This document shows positions 52,245 through 62,599 of a DNA stretch of 64,000 bases, in pieces. The stretch spans positions 1 through 64,000 of the forward strand of contig JAUCBJ010000486.1 in assembly GCA_032718475.1 (NCBI GenBank). Direction: 5' to 3'. Position numbers and translations under genes: made by a program. How positions within the stretch are numbered: position 1 is the first letter of the stretch; each line of letters starts with the position of its first letter. This DNA is from Nemertoderma westbladi. Its lineage: Eukaryota; Xenacoelomorpha; Nemertodermatida; Nemertodermatidae. Below the pieces are notes generated by a model. That model did no database searches. It was not told the DNA's origin and saw only the letters and a program-made list of their open reading frames with translations.

Positions 52245-53267
52245 TCACGTTGTTGTCTCTGGGGCCGGTTTCAACTCTTTTATCTGTTTAATCAAATAGT
52301 TCCGCTCATCCGTAAATTGCTCGTCGTCTGTGCGATCAGTCTGGAAATGCGACAGAAATTCAACCAACTTATCCTTATTCTTCAACAATATCTCGAGAAT
52401 CTCCTTGGATTTATTAGGATTAGCAACGAACACCTTAAAAACATGGAAGGCCTCGAACTGAATGTTTCTGGACGTGTCCCGCAACATATTCATAAGGAGT
52501 TTAAGGTTATCCGGGTTGCCTATATAGCGACTCATCGTTGTGAAGTTGTGACGATCCAATAACATCTCCCCTAGCAGCTTCAAGGATTGTCGTCGTGTCA
52601 CGTAATTATCCGATTTGACTAACTTCGTGTAATTCTCGAAAACGCGAGAGTAATTACTCAATAGAAACTCACTGCACATAACTTTATGGCGAGTGAGCAA
52701 CTCCTTGAAGGTGCTGAACGCATCAGAGGATATATCGAACGCGTTCAACTCGACATACTCGAAAAATTTATCGAAATAGGTCGAGTAAAGAATTATTTTA
52801 GCGAGGGCTTCGTAACGGCATGCTTCACGCAACATAATTCCGCAATTGAGGGCAATATCTGGGTTCTCGTAGCCGCGAATAAGTGCGAATAAAATATCCT
52901 GTTTGGTGCAAACGTACTCGACGGTTGGCTGTCTAGTACCGATCTGACGACGCAAAACGTTGTTGAAAATTTGAGCGGCATCTTTTTTGGACTCGAAATC
53001 AATTCTTTCTAAGTTTTTAATGAGGGAGGGAAGACAGTCAGTTGAGTAAAGTTCTTGAGCGAGCTGAGCCACTATTTCGCCTTGAGGTTCCTGCTCCCCC
53101 GTTCCGAAAAGTATAGCCTTCATGCCTTGAAGGCTCTTACGGACATCTTCGTTTACTCTCTCTGTTTTTTTACTATCGGGTTTATTGAGTTCAAGATAGG
53201 TCAAGGCGTCTCGTAAAGTTTTTGTGATTTCAGTGGGTGTTTTCTTGCTGCTCCCGAAGAATGGCAT
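52245..53267 (-). CDS. CAB39: Mo25/CAB39 scaffold protein, intronless, 340 aa
   Basis: Calcium-binding protein 39 (Mo25) is an all-helical, armadillo-like scaffold. It binds the pseudokinase STRAD and activates LKB1/STK11 and also several STE20 kinases; it acts in the cytoplasm in polarity and energy signalling. The ORF starts [20 protein letters not shown], the typical Mo25 N-terminus. It continues with [33 protein letters not shown] and [17 protein letters not shown] and ends at full length (340 against about 341 in human). No frameshift or missing block is seen. Vertebrate CAB39 has several introns, while this copy has none, so it is either a lineage-specific intronless gene or a retrocopy kept intact. 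No poly(A) tract follows the stop. Several TACCGGTA palindromes lie in the 5' flank (53308-53355). Confidence 0.95.
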   Translation of the reverse strand: MPFFGSSKKTPTEITKTLRDALTYLELNKPDSKKTERVNEDVRKSLQGMKAILFGTGEQEPQGEIVAQLAQELYSTDCLPSLIKNLERIDFESKKDAAQIFNNVLRRQIGTRQPTVEYVCTKQDILFALIRGYENPDIALNCGIMLREACRYEALAKIILYSTYFDKFFEYVELNAFDISSDAFSTFKELLTRHKVMCSEFLLSNYSRVFENYTKLVKSDNYVTRRQSLKLLGEMLLDRHNFTTMSRYIGNPDNLKLLMNMLRDTSRNIQFEAFHVFKVFVANPNKSKEILEILLKNKDKLVEFLSHFQTDRTDDEQFTDERNYLIKQIKELKPAPETTT

Positions 53268-54493
53268 TATTTATATCTGTTATATAGTCTTTATTTATAC
53301 GATACTGCGATACCGGTACCCAGTACCGGTAACACTATGCAGTACCGGTACCGGTGCGATAGGCCTTCAGATCACTAGGCCTACTCCCTATTGCTGTGCT
53401 GTGCAGTGCAGCTGTTAGTAGCGAGTCCAGGAGTCTGCTGGACTGTACAGCTGCAGGCAAAGCGCTGCACTACAACACGGAACTGCTGAACTGTAGCGGT
53501 GAGTAGGCAGGTAGGTGGGTGAGGTATTATCAGCCTGCTGGCCTGTCACAATCTGACAGTGTTGCAGTGTTAGACTTACAACTCTGCAATCGTCTTTCAG
53601 ATATTACCGGTATGGGTATGGGGTTGTTAACCTAAGTCCGAAGTTCTAGTTGTACAGTATGATCGTATGCAAAACGGTAGCTAACGTATTTGCCTATCGT
53701 ATTTGGATCAATAGTTAATCCTATGTGCTTTACCGTTTATTAGCTTTATTATACCAGTTCTTAAACTTGTTATGATCAGCATGATATTGCTCTAGGCCCT
53801 ACTTAAATTGAGTTGCTTGGAGTCGGAAAGCTTTATTACAATACTTAGAGGCTTTTACAACCAAGTTAAACAATTATACAATGAGAGTTAATGGGATTGC
53901 GCAAAATAACGGTGTTTAATGGGCTTAAAAATAATGTAATAATTAAATTTAAAACATTAAGGGAAGGGAAAGGCATGTTACAAACTGACAAAGTGCCGGT
54001 GTTTTCTAACCAAATCAATATCTGACTTAGTGTTAAATTTTTGTGTTTTCACTTGCATGCAGTCATTTTGCGCCACTGAATGCGACTATATTGCAGTATT
54101 AAGCTACAGGAAATGGAACACTATATCCACTGGTGGACAGACCGACAGATTTCCGCTGCTACACCAGGTGTGACCAGTACGCAATTAATAAACTGCTGCT
54201 CCTTTCTCTTTTGTAGGACTTTAGGTCTAACATTCCTACAGTATTTATACATAAAGTATCACTTTCATGCATTTTTTGCATGGGCATTCTTTCTGGACTT
54301 TGTGACTAATGCATTTTTCGGTTAAGCGCAATCATCTGATGATTGAGATTTTGGCTATTGAATGGGATATAATCTTAGGCTCGATACAAGACAAGGAATG
54401 CCGGTTCGACCACTGAAAGATGAATGACATCGTTGGGCTAGACTGCAGCATTTAAAGCACTATGCAGCTATGCCCAAATAGTGCTACCCCATC
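53268..54493. other. 5' flank of CAB39 and intergenic DNA
   Basis: The CAB39 promoter must lie here; no TATA box is obvious. A minus-strand copy of the dispersed repeat is at 53957-54015. No gene recognised. Confidence 0.4.
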
Positions 54494-54575
54494 TAGGGAT
54501 CGAACCAGGTCTTCCTAATTGGAAGCCCAGGAATGTAAGACCAAGCTGCTGCTTTGTCCAAGCTACCGCTTTTGT
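54494..54575 (-). mobile_element. tRNA-derived SINE-like fragment
   Basis: The minus strand has TAGCTTGGACAAAGC, resembling an A box, and 50 bases on a perfect B box GGTTCGATCC. The anticodon region (CTTCCAATTAGGAAG) does not give a normal 7-base loop. Likely a decayed tRNA-derived SINE head. Confidence 0.5.
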
Positions 54576-54817
54576 TACCGGTAGTCAATTATTATATTTG
54601 CAGAATCGATTATCCAATGCTACAATTATGGGTGCGCTGTAATAATTTTGGTAATACAGTACACTGAGCAGCTATGAATCAACAGCACATTTGTGTAGAA
54701 AATAACCTGTTAACAAAGTAATCTGTTAGCAACGTACACAAGGAACATTACGAAGCTCAGAAGCACGCTTGCAGGGCAAGGGGTGAATGCTATATGCGTA
54801 CGGTATGATGTAGATGT

Positions 54818-55005
54818 GGGGGGAGCCATGATAGTATAGCGATCTTAGCATACGGGTAGCACTATTATAATCAGCGTGCCTGTACAGTATCTGTAGATCT
54901 GTCGATCCGAATATTTTAACGTTAATAACTCTCCGTTAATCAAACCAAACTTGGTACATACGTAGCTTGGCAAAAGTTTCGAAATTTTACAAGTAGAATT
55001 TGTGG
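54818..55005 (+). repeat. Copy of the GGGGCGAGCCACG dispersed repeat
   Basis: It shares TTAACGTTAATAACTC, AAACTTGGTACA, TTGGCAAAAGTTTCGAAATTT and CAAGTAGAATTT with 44970-45190. The internal microsatellite is missing. Confidence 0.7.
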
Positions 55006-55029
55006 GGGTCCCATGATGCATGATTGTGT

Positions 55030-55217
55030 TTGAAAAAGGTGGACTGGACACAGAAAACATGGACAATGGACAGACCAATCACGGGCAATTTGCGTCACAC
55101 CGCATGTCCACCTTTTTCAAATTTGAATAAGGTGGACTGGGTTGAGAAAGAACAGGCAATGAATTGACCAATCAGATTGATTTGCACATTATAGCAGCTC
55201 TGTCCACGTTTTTCAAA
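55030..55217. mobile_element. Two adjacent foldback MITEs, GAAAAAGGTGGAC ends
   Basis: 55030-55122 starts TTTGAAAAAGGTGGAC and ends GTCCACCTTTTTCAAA. A second, more diverged copy follows at once (55122-55217). Inside is GACAGACCAATC or GACCAATCAGA. Same family as 56000-56269. Confidence 0.8.
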
Positions 55218-55999
55218 AAATTTCAGAAGGTTTTTATGGATTATTAATGTTATTATTATCCCATACTTACTGTGAACAACCAGCCAACCTAAGTTGTTGA
55301 AATAGGCCTAGTTCAATCATGGGGCGAGCCACGCGAAGTTTGTGAGCTGAGCCTTACCAGCCTTAGCATCAATATTTGAACGTCAATATTCTAACTCATT
55401 ACAGTATAAAGTTAATTATAATAACTACAGTAGGCCTACCTATTGTACTGTGCTGCTATATGAGGGAAATATAATATGCTTTATTTACCGTCCATCCCGA
55501 GATCTGTTATTAAACGACCGAGCGCAGCGTGGGAGGTAAATAAGTCCCCATATTTTGGGAGTGGCGGTCCGAAACCCTAATTCAAAGTGGAAATGGAGGC
55601 CCAAAACCTTAATTAAAACTGTCATGTAACGAATTGTAACCCCTTAAATATTTAAACCACTTAAATATTTTGGGTCCTAAATTCCACAAAATTTCTTAAA
55701 TTAGAGCATCGGGACTTTAAGGTTACCGGTATAGGGTTAATGACAGTTTTAATTAGGGTTTGGGCCTGACCAACTAACCCGACAACAAAAATAAACCAAC
55801 AAATCTAAGTTAAAGTGCTGTACGGTACGCTAGACCTAATACAGTATTTATTATACAGGTACTGTAAGTCTATATAGGTGGACAATCCGCGCGGGGGGGG
55901 GGGGGGGGGGGGGGTAGATACTCCTAGGACACCGGCAGACCGGCAGCATTCTTAATGCAGCTGCTTCCAGCATGCCCATTATAGATAGATAATTGAAAC
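55218..55999. other. Intergenic stretch with G22 run
   Basis: It has a partial GGGGCGAGCCACGCGAAG repeat (55321-55400), a duplicated CTTAATTAAAACTGTCAT or inverted ATGACAGTTTTAATTAGG pair (55605-55625 and 55739-55760), and a G22 run at 55893-55914. No gene. Confidence 0.45.
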
Positions 56000-56269
56000 C
56001 TGAAAAAGGTGGACAGTCCAATCACTAATAAATAGAGTGGCTTTAATACGTTTCTGATTGGTCAGACTATTATCTATGTTTTTTGTGCATGTGTCCAGTC
56101 CACCTTTTTCAAACACACATCTTATTCCCAATTATGTAACTAAGAAAGCGAAACTTGAAAAAGGTGGACAGACCAATTGGTACAAACTGCTTTGCATAAT
56201 ACGTTTCTGATTGGTCTGTCCGTTGTCCATGTTTTCTGTATCCACTATCCAGTCCACCTTTTTCAAACA
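56000..56269. mobile_element. Two more GAAAAAGGTGGAC foldback MITEs
   Basis: 56000-56113 and 56155-56269 each begin TTGAAAAAGGTGGACAG or TGAAAAAGGTGGACAG and end GTCCACCTTTTTCAAACAC. They share ATACGTTTCTGATTGGTC inside. The two differ by small changes. Confidence 0.82.
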
Positions 56270-56399
56270 CCCGTCTAGAGTACAGATTGCATGTAGCTCT
56301 CCCTGCAAAGCCTGGAAGCAGATTGCAGAGGTATGGTACCGGTACCAAGGCTGGACTTGTATTCATTCAATCTCGTACTGAGGCCCATCACTGTAAGAC

Positions 56400-57260
56400 T
56401 GTTGTTACCTCGTTAAGACGATTACCGTGTGACCCTGACGTTACGGTAAGAAATTGCAGAATTGTGATATTTTGTCCGTACAGCAGCCGTCATGCTGCCG
56501 TTCATTGCCGTACGGTTTCACCGTACGGCAATGTTTACGTACGGTCGCCGGAGGGTCGCTTTCAGGAGAGGTTCCACACGCCGTACGGTCAGGTTGAGAT
56601 CACCGTACAGCCGTACTGCCGTATGCACGATTATGAAAATGCACAACGCTGTTCACTTGCCCTAATATTCCTTAGAATCATTTTCAACAATAATGCTGAA
56701 ATCTCCTGGCAAGCAGTTTTTCTTTCTTACGCTACGGTAGGCCTATCTTTGTATTTTTTGATGAAAGTAAGAGAAAGAATTCATAAAGAATTATATTGAA
56801 AAAAATTAAATTAAATCATTTGATTTAAATCATTGATTTAAATCATTGATTTAAATCATGATTTCAATCAACCCTGATTGTAAGTGTAAGTGATACTGAT
56901 GGGCTGGTAAAATGAGATATACATTTTTAAGGATTGATACTGATGTGCCACCAACAAACAGTATTTTTTTTACAAGTTAGGCCTAATAACGCCCTGTTGA
57001 TTTTTTTGCAAAAATTTTTTAAAATAAATGTTTTACATTTTTTTAATTTAATGTTATTTGTTTGTAATTTAATTTAATTGTTATTTTTTTGTGATAATCA
57101 TGGTCATGTGCCATCATACCGTGGCCGTATGGGCGTATGCGTGTACGGTCGCAAAACAACTGCATATTCCATTTGGCACCGTACGGTCATGTATACAGGT
57201 ATATGAGGCCGTACGTTGACTTCACGGCCGCCGTACGACGTTGTCGTACGGTTGTCGTGC
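56400..57260. repeat. Two clusters of CCGTACGG-type palindromes
   Basis: GTACGG or CCGTAC occurs about ten times in 56430-56640 and again about ten times in 57115-57260, with AT-rich DNA between. Both clusters also contain CACCGTACGG or CACCGTACAG. They may be the ends of one interrupted element. The 170-codon ORF at 56287-56799 crosses the first cluster and is not considered a gene. Confidence 0.55.
56810..56877. repeat. GATTTAAATCATT palindromic tandem
   Basis: GATTTAAATCATT occurs about four times and is followed by TTTCAATCAACCCTGATT. Such runs are familiar at the ends of DNA transposons in many animal genomes. No partner end was identified. Confidence 0.6.
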
Positions 57261-57463
57261 GGCCGAATTTAAATCCACCTTTACTGTATTATTACTGTAT
57301 TACCAGATTACAGTTTATCATTTCTACTGTCAGCGTTCAATTTGTACGGTAGCAGGTCGACAAAACTTCCTTTTCCTTAGCCAGTTAGTTGTAAAAGATT
57401 CCATTTGCGGATTTCTGGATTTGTATCTCTCTAATTTGCAATTACTTGTACTACTGAAAAACT

Positions 57464-58072
57464 ATGTCAATAGCCGGGAAAATTGTAATCCCAGGTCAGC
57501 AAATCGGAGATACGCGAACGAATACGCCAGGTAGAGGTACCTACATTCACGACCGACTAATATACTCAACACTGTGCGGCAGAACAGTAGACACACCGGC
57601 TGGGACTGCTTCCGGTTCAGACAAAACCCTGCCGTTAATAGAAGTACAGCGATATCAAGGTGCCAACCTAACGCCCAGTCCAGGAGACTTGGTCACATGT
57701 AAAGTAATTAATTGCACCTCAAAGTCCGTGAAAGTTGAAATCCATCGAGTTAGAAACCACCAGTTGAAGGAGTCTTTTAAAGGTCTCATCCGCAGAGAGG
57801 ATATCCGTGCCAGCGAGAAAGACCGAGTGGATGTTTCTCGGTGTTATCGCTGCGGAGACGTGGTTTTAGCTCGTGTTTTATCTACTGGAGACAGTCGATC
57901 CTACCTTCTGACTACTAGCGAGAACGAACTGGGGGTTGTCTCGGCGCGTAGCCAGGGCGGTAGTACTGCCATGGTGCCGGTATCCTGGTGTGAGATGATG
58001 GACCCTCACACTAGGAATACAGAGCCTCGGAAAGTGGCTAAAGTTCAACCTCATCATATTGTGTATAGCTGA
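57464..58072 (+). CDS. EXOSC1: Exosome cap subunit CSL4/EXOSC1, intronless, 202 aa
   Basis: CSL4 is one of the three S1-domain cap proteins of the RNA exosome, the 3'-5' RNA-degrading complex of nucleus and cytoplasm. The N-terminal domain (residues about 1-65) has IPGQQIG and GRGTYIHD. The S1 domain (about 70-145) starts PSPGDLVTCKVINC and includes LKESFKGLIRREDIR. The C-terminal region has GDVVLARVLS, YLLTTSENELGVV, MVPVSWCEM and RKVAKVQP, all family hallmarks. Length is close to human (195 aa). The zinc ribbon found in archaeal Csl4 is not evident, as in other animals. The ATG chosen gives the expected MSIAGKIVIPG start. There are no introns in the coding region, unlike the human gene. It lies 340 bp downstream of a CCGTACGG cluster. 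Confidence 0.95.
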   Translation: MSIAGKIVIPGQQIGDTRTNTPGRGTYIHDRLIYSTLCGRTVDTPAGTASGSDKTLPLIEVQRYQGANLTPSPGDLVTCKVINCTSKSVKVEIHRVRNHQLKESFKGLIRREDIRASEKDRVDVSRCYRCGDVVLARVLSTGDSRSYLLTTSENELGVVSARSQGGSTAMVPVSWCEMMDPHTRNTEPRKVAKVQPHHIVYS

Positions 58073-59203
58073 ATTCTTTAATATTCGACTTGAACCTGTA
58101 ATAATATAATTGCCGCGTTCTTGTCAGAACCACATAACTCGCGATTTTTTTAACCTAATTCAACAAACCATTTTTCATTTAAATATTGGAGGGGGGTGGG
58201 GGGTATCACATATCACAATCTAAATTAATCTCTCTCTAAGGGAAAAATCTATCAAAATTACTTCTAATTACCGGTGCTTTAAAGAAACTGTAACCTTTTC
58301 TATTGAGTTTCGTTTATTGTTTTGGTTATAATAACATGCCTGGTTCTTTCCCACCGTAATTGATTATTATCATTATTTTACAACAATTGTTATTTACATT
58401 CCAAATAATAGCATTATGTAAAAAATATAATACAAGTAATAATTGAACAACTACGTAAATGGTGAGTAACATACTGAGATAATCCAGGCAATAGTTACTG
58501 TATTTCTGTTAGATTAATATAAGCGAATGATCCAAAATAAAATGTACGAGGCAGGTATTAGTTGTTAGTTATACAGTAGTTAGCTCGCTAGATAACTTAA
58601 CTACTTCTAACTTCTGAGAAATATGAAAAATATATAAAATATATTAAAATGTAAAAATAACATGTTAAATTGATTGCTAATTACTAAAATGACTGAAAGT
58701 TTATATGCAACATGCGTACAGTGTTTGAAGGGGATCTATATGAATTGAATTAACATTCTCAGAATGTAATTAATTCCAGACTCATACATGACTGCCGGCA
58801 AAACGGTTTCTAGAGACAACTGTACCTTTACTTGTATACTGTACTTTGTTGTAGAACGGTTGAAAGTATGATAATATGTTAGAGTAGCTCTATTGGTTAG
58901 AAGAATAATTACAGTAGACATAAAATACGAGTCTGGTGAAATCGTCTGTAAAAAGACAAATTGGCATTTGGTGAACGGACATTTCTGCATGCGGATTCTT
59001 GACATTGTCCTCCACTTTCTGGCGAATTGTTAAAGGTTGATGTGATTTTTGTGCAAAAATATAGACATATTGGGTGTACCGGTAGGCATATAAGGGCACT
59101 TGTGTAAAATCATGTAAAGGAAATTTTCTGTACTTAAATAAAATTTACTAAAGGCAAAATGGCCAAAGATGGTGCCATTGCCACTAACTTATATCGATCA
59201 TAG
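58073..59203. other. 3' flank of EXOSC1 and intergenic DNA
   Basis: No close AATAAA follows the stop; one occurs near 58538. A copy of TTTCGTTTATTGTTTTGGTT is at 58310-58362. No further gene recognised. Confidence 0.4.
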
Positions 59204-59449
59204 CATGTCAAGTACTGTGATATAAAACTGATAAATAGCTTTCACCAGGTACCAAATATATTTGACCAAAAAACCGACGAAATAGTGTTGAATGCGCTCC
59301 AACAAATGTTAAAGAACTGGGCGGAAACCCATCCACAATGGCTTGTATTAATGAAGGGGTTTTTTGAACCGAAGAAACTTCTGAGTAAGTTTGGAGCCAA
59401 ATGTTTATCACTAGCGCTATGTAGCACTGAGTTTGAATGGTATTCATGA
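59204..59449 (+). other. Unassigned 82-codon open frame, possible exon remnant
   Basis: The frame is open from a stop at 59201 to TGA at 59447. It reads like protein (DEIVLNALQQMLKNWAETH, WLVLMKGFFEPKKLL), but the first ATG comes late, and the opposite strand has its own ORF of similar length. A CAG preceded by pyrimidines (TTTCACCAG, 59239-59247) could be a 3' splice site. No family recognised. Confidence 0.25.
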
Positions 59450-59513
59450 AGTCTGCTAGTCCCGATACCAGGTAAGACCGGGCTAAGTAGGCATATACAT
59501 AATACTTAGGCCT

Positions 59514-59542
59514 GTAAGCGTCACCGTACCGGTGACGCTTAC
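59514..59542. repeat. Perfect hairpin, 12-bp stem
   Basis: GTAAGCGTCACC pairs with GGTGACGCTTAC around GTACC. No family recognised. Confidence 0.8.
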
Positions 59543-60329
59543 ATTCAGTATAACTTTCAGTTTATCGTTGTACCGGTAGGGTTGAGCTTCAGCTGATAGG
59601 TCTACTTGCATCCCCCACTTGCACCCATCGAATTGTATCGTAAATCAGTGTATCGGTAGGCCTACTGATATTAGGATTCGCATCTATTCAGCGACTCAAC
59701 CAATATTCAAATTGTCACATTCGACGGATAATATAACAACTTCGAATTCGTCTTAAATTTTACATTTACTTACAATACAGTAGTTTAAAACGACCGATGG
59801 AGTAATTGAAGAAATCTGATATATAAATTTTCAACTTTTTTCATAAACACCAAAGCTAAGTTATGGGAATATCTTGTGTGGCTGAAGTTGTCATCCACAT
59901 AAATCCCAAATTTGCTGATTGAAACTGGTGTACAAACAACATAATACTGAAATTGCCAACCAGCTAGGCGAACAACCTAGCTTCCAATTTCAGTAGAAGG
60001 GGATCAAGGATATGCCTACGTACAGTATTTTATCAATTGATCTAAAGGCAGGTATAAATTATACTGCAGGTGGGAATATCGCCAATAAGACGTCGACGAG
60101 AATGAACACGTCACGAGAGTCTATATAAGAGAGTGTAGAAATCTCTATTAGATATACGTAAACGTCATTCCCAACATAACAACGAGTGATGCTTTTAGTT
60201 TGCTTTAAACTGGTTGTTAAAAACAGGTCCGTTTAGGTTTGCCCTTACTCGCTTTAACTGTCATTTGTAAACCTACAGTACTAACTAGGGCTAATTAAGT
60301 TAAGTATGACTTTTTAGTTTTACGAGACA
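59543..60329. other. Intergenic stretch
   Basis: No gene or clear repeat found. Confidence 0.4.
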
Positions 60330-60580
60330 GGGGGGGGGGGGGGGGGGGACTGGACGCAAATCCATCTTGGCGAATTAATATCCCGCCTCAATGTTAAATT
60401 CTCAATTTAGGGAAAGGAGCAGATTACAGTGGCACATTATTAATTTAAACAAATAAAATGAACTAAACACAATAGAACAGGTTACAGTTTTATTTTTGAG
60501 CGTAATCAACTGTTATTTGCGTCGAATTTCCCCTGGAGAGGGATTAATTTTTATTGCGTCGAAAGTACCCCCTATCTGAG
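60330..60580. repeat. Composite dispersed repeat headed by a G19 run
   Basis: G19 (60330-60348) is followed by GACTGGACGCAAATCC, TTGGCGAATTAATA and GGGAAAGGAGCAGATTACAG, resembling 16930-17045. Next come ACAGTTTTATTTTTG and GCGTCGAATTTCCCCTGG, resembling 43043-43095. The two halves appear linked in this copy but separate elsewhere. Confidence 0.65.
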
Positions 60581-61838
60581 TTTTACAATACTCGTCTTCT
60601 TCATTAGCCTCGTTGTGCTCGACGACCTTTATGACTATGCAAAGTCTCGAAACTGTGCGAGTCCGAGTAACTGCTGATTTATAGCAGATGGATACTCGTA
60701 TCCACTGCACAATTCGTTGCGTTCGTCATATACAACCTGGTCACCAAATACCTTACAACATGCCATTATCAGTATTGGATAAAATGACATATCGTCCAAT
60801 AAGCTAATTATTTATAAGCTAGTATTGTTAAAAACAGTAGGCCCTACTCGTTATTAGGAGTATAGTCAACACAGCTACTTGTCTTTATTACAACCCTCGT
60901 TGCAGTCGTCCTGTACATCTGGTTACCAACATACTGTAACTAGCATAAAACATTCCACCATCGGTACTGAACTAAATGACATATCGTTCAATATGCTAAA
61001 CAAGGTTGTTTATGAGTATTGTCAAAACAATTCTCGTCTCCTTCATTAGCTTCGTTGCGCTCGTCCTGAAGGCCCCACGCAAATTATATTTGGAGAATTC
61101 AGAAACTTTTGTCAACAACATGTGTAGGCCTAACAACTCAATGAGGATTAGCTGAGTTATTAACGTTTAAAAACACGGATCTACAGACACACCGATTGAG
61201 TTAGTGGTGCACCCGTAATGCTAAGCTCGCTTACTTTCGTGGCTCGCCCCACAGGTTGATTACCAATTACTTCAATTTCTTATCCACATTGCCAATTATG
61301 TTTTTTTTAAATCATATTAAATATGTTTAAATTTCCGAATATAATTACATACGGTATGGTACTACTAATCGTAATAAAACGAATCGTAATACGATACTAA
61401 GTTCGTGCAATCTCAAAAGCTTTTCCGCGGATCTACAGTAACCTGAGCTTTCTTATCGGACTTCCACTAACCACAGTAAATTACTGGATAAATTTAACGA
61501 TTATTTTTATTGTAATTTTGATTAGAAAACTTACATTGATTAATAATTTCTAGAAAAAGATTGTTTTCAAGTTTATAATTATTGTCTTTGTAGATTTATT
61601 TTCGAACACAACCATTCAAACTAATAATACATCGGAGAGTTTGCTGCTTTACTGTAGCTATATAATGAATCGGACAAAATTAGAAGATACATTTCCTCTA
61701 TTTCTTCACATCAACGATATTAAATCAACGTCTTTCGTCAGAATTTAAATACATCGTAATAAGATACAGTATTATGTTTGCCTATAATATACAACATTAA
61801 TACATATATTGCTTGAATGTTAAAGAACAAAAGTGTTA
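60581..61838. other. Intergenic stretch with inverted dispersed repeats
   Basis: It holds inverted copies of the ACGAGTA/CAACGAGGC family (60585-60670, 61018-61075) and of the GGGGCGAGCCACG family (61110-61256). AATAAA on the minus strand near 61596-61601 could end the transcript of the peptide-precursor exon. Confidence 0.45.
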
Positions 61839-62027
61839 TTATTTGAAGAAGCAACTTATAGTAGGAGGACAGACAGGGTTGCATGGGTCGCCGTTCCATT
61901 TGCAGGATCTCTTAACTTCATCCTGGTCATCGTCTACGAATTCCGCTGTTTCAGGGACCTCATCAGCGTTTGCAGATAATGAACCCTGACGTTGGTGGTG
62001 GTGGTTACCTTTTAATAGATCAGCAAC
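61839..62027 (-). CDS. Terminal exon of a putative secreted peptide precursor
   Basis: On the minus strand a good 3' splice site (TTTTCTGTGATTATCCTACAG) precedes a 62-codon open frame that starts VADLLKGNHHHQRQG. It runs through an acidic spacer (VPETAEFVDDDQDEV) to a dibasic KR. After KR come the last 22 residues, with four cysteines spaced C-x6-C-x3-C-x5-C and ending ISCFFK before TAA. An acidic spacer, a dibasic site and a short Cys-rich C-terminus are the layout of neuropeptide, hormone or defence-peptide precursors. If true, the mature peptide would carry two disulfides and be released by a prohormone convertase. I do not recognise the family. Upstream exons, including any signal peptide, should lie at higher coordinates and were not found. 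It could also be the end of a non-secreted protein. Confidence 0.5.
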   Translation of the reverse strand, partial: VADLLKGNHHHQRQGSLSANADEVPETAEFVDDDQDEVKRSCKWNGDPCNPVCPPTISCFFK

Positions 62028-62599
62028 CTGTAGGATAATCACAGAAAATGTAATTTAATGGATTAATCAGCTAGACTCTCCATGTTTATTCGGTTATATG
62101 GAATTTTAAATAATTATCAGGTTTAGACAACGTTTTGATTTTAATTTAAACATAACAGTATTTATTAAATTCTTGGAGTTAATGGCGCAAATGACCGCTA
62201 GCACCAAATACAGTATGCTTTTAGTTGGTTAACAAACTTACTTTAATATAATTTAAAACATTAGGAGAAAGGAATAGGATACAGTGTTGTTTTTCTAACC
62301 AAAACAATAAACCAAACTTTATTTCATATGAGAAGGTTTTGTAGAGTGCGGTTACCACAAATCAAATGTTCCTAATTGGAAAAATTTATTATAACTACGT
62401 AATTGTATTATGTGCTAATTAATAGGTGATCGCACTAGGGCCCTTTAGAATAATACATCGCGGTGTTTTCTGGGACTATAGTAAAGTAAATTATAAGCCA
62501 GGCAATAGAAACCATCAGTATTCTAGTGTCCATTAATTAAATATAAGGTTATTTTTGAGTAGTTTTTTAAGTATACAGTATTGAGTAACAGAAGGTACA
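62028..62599. other. Putative intron of the peptide-precursor gene or intergenic DNA
   Basis: No coding sequence seen. A minus-strand copy of the dispersed repeat (TTTCTAACCAAAACAATAAA) is at about 62289-62308. Confidence 0.35.

Noticed and set aside
52686-52892. ORFs on the plus strand inside CAB39
   Set aside because: Shadows of the conserved minus-strand coding sequence.
56287-56799. 170-codon ORF upstream of EXOSC1
   Set aside because: It runs through MITE and CCGTACGG repeat sequence and shows no domain.
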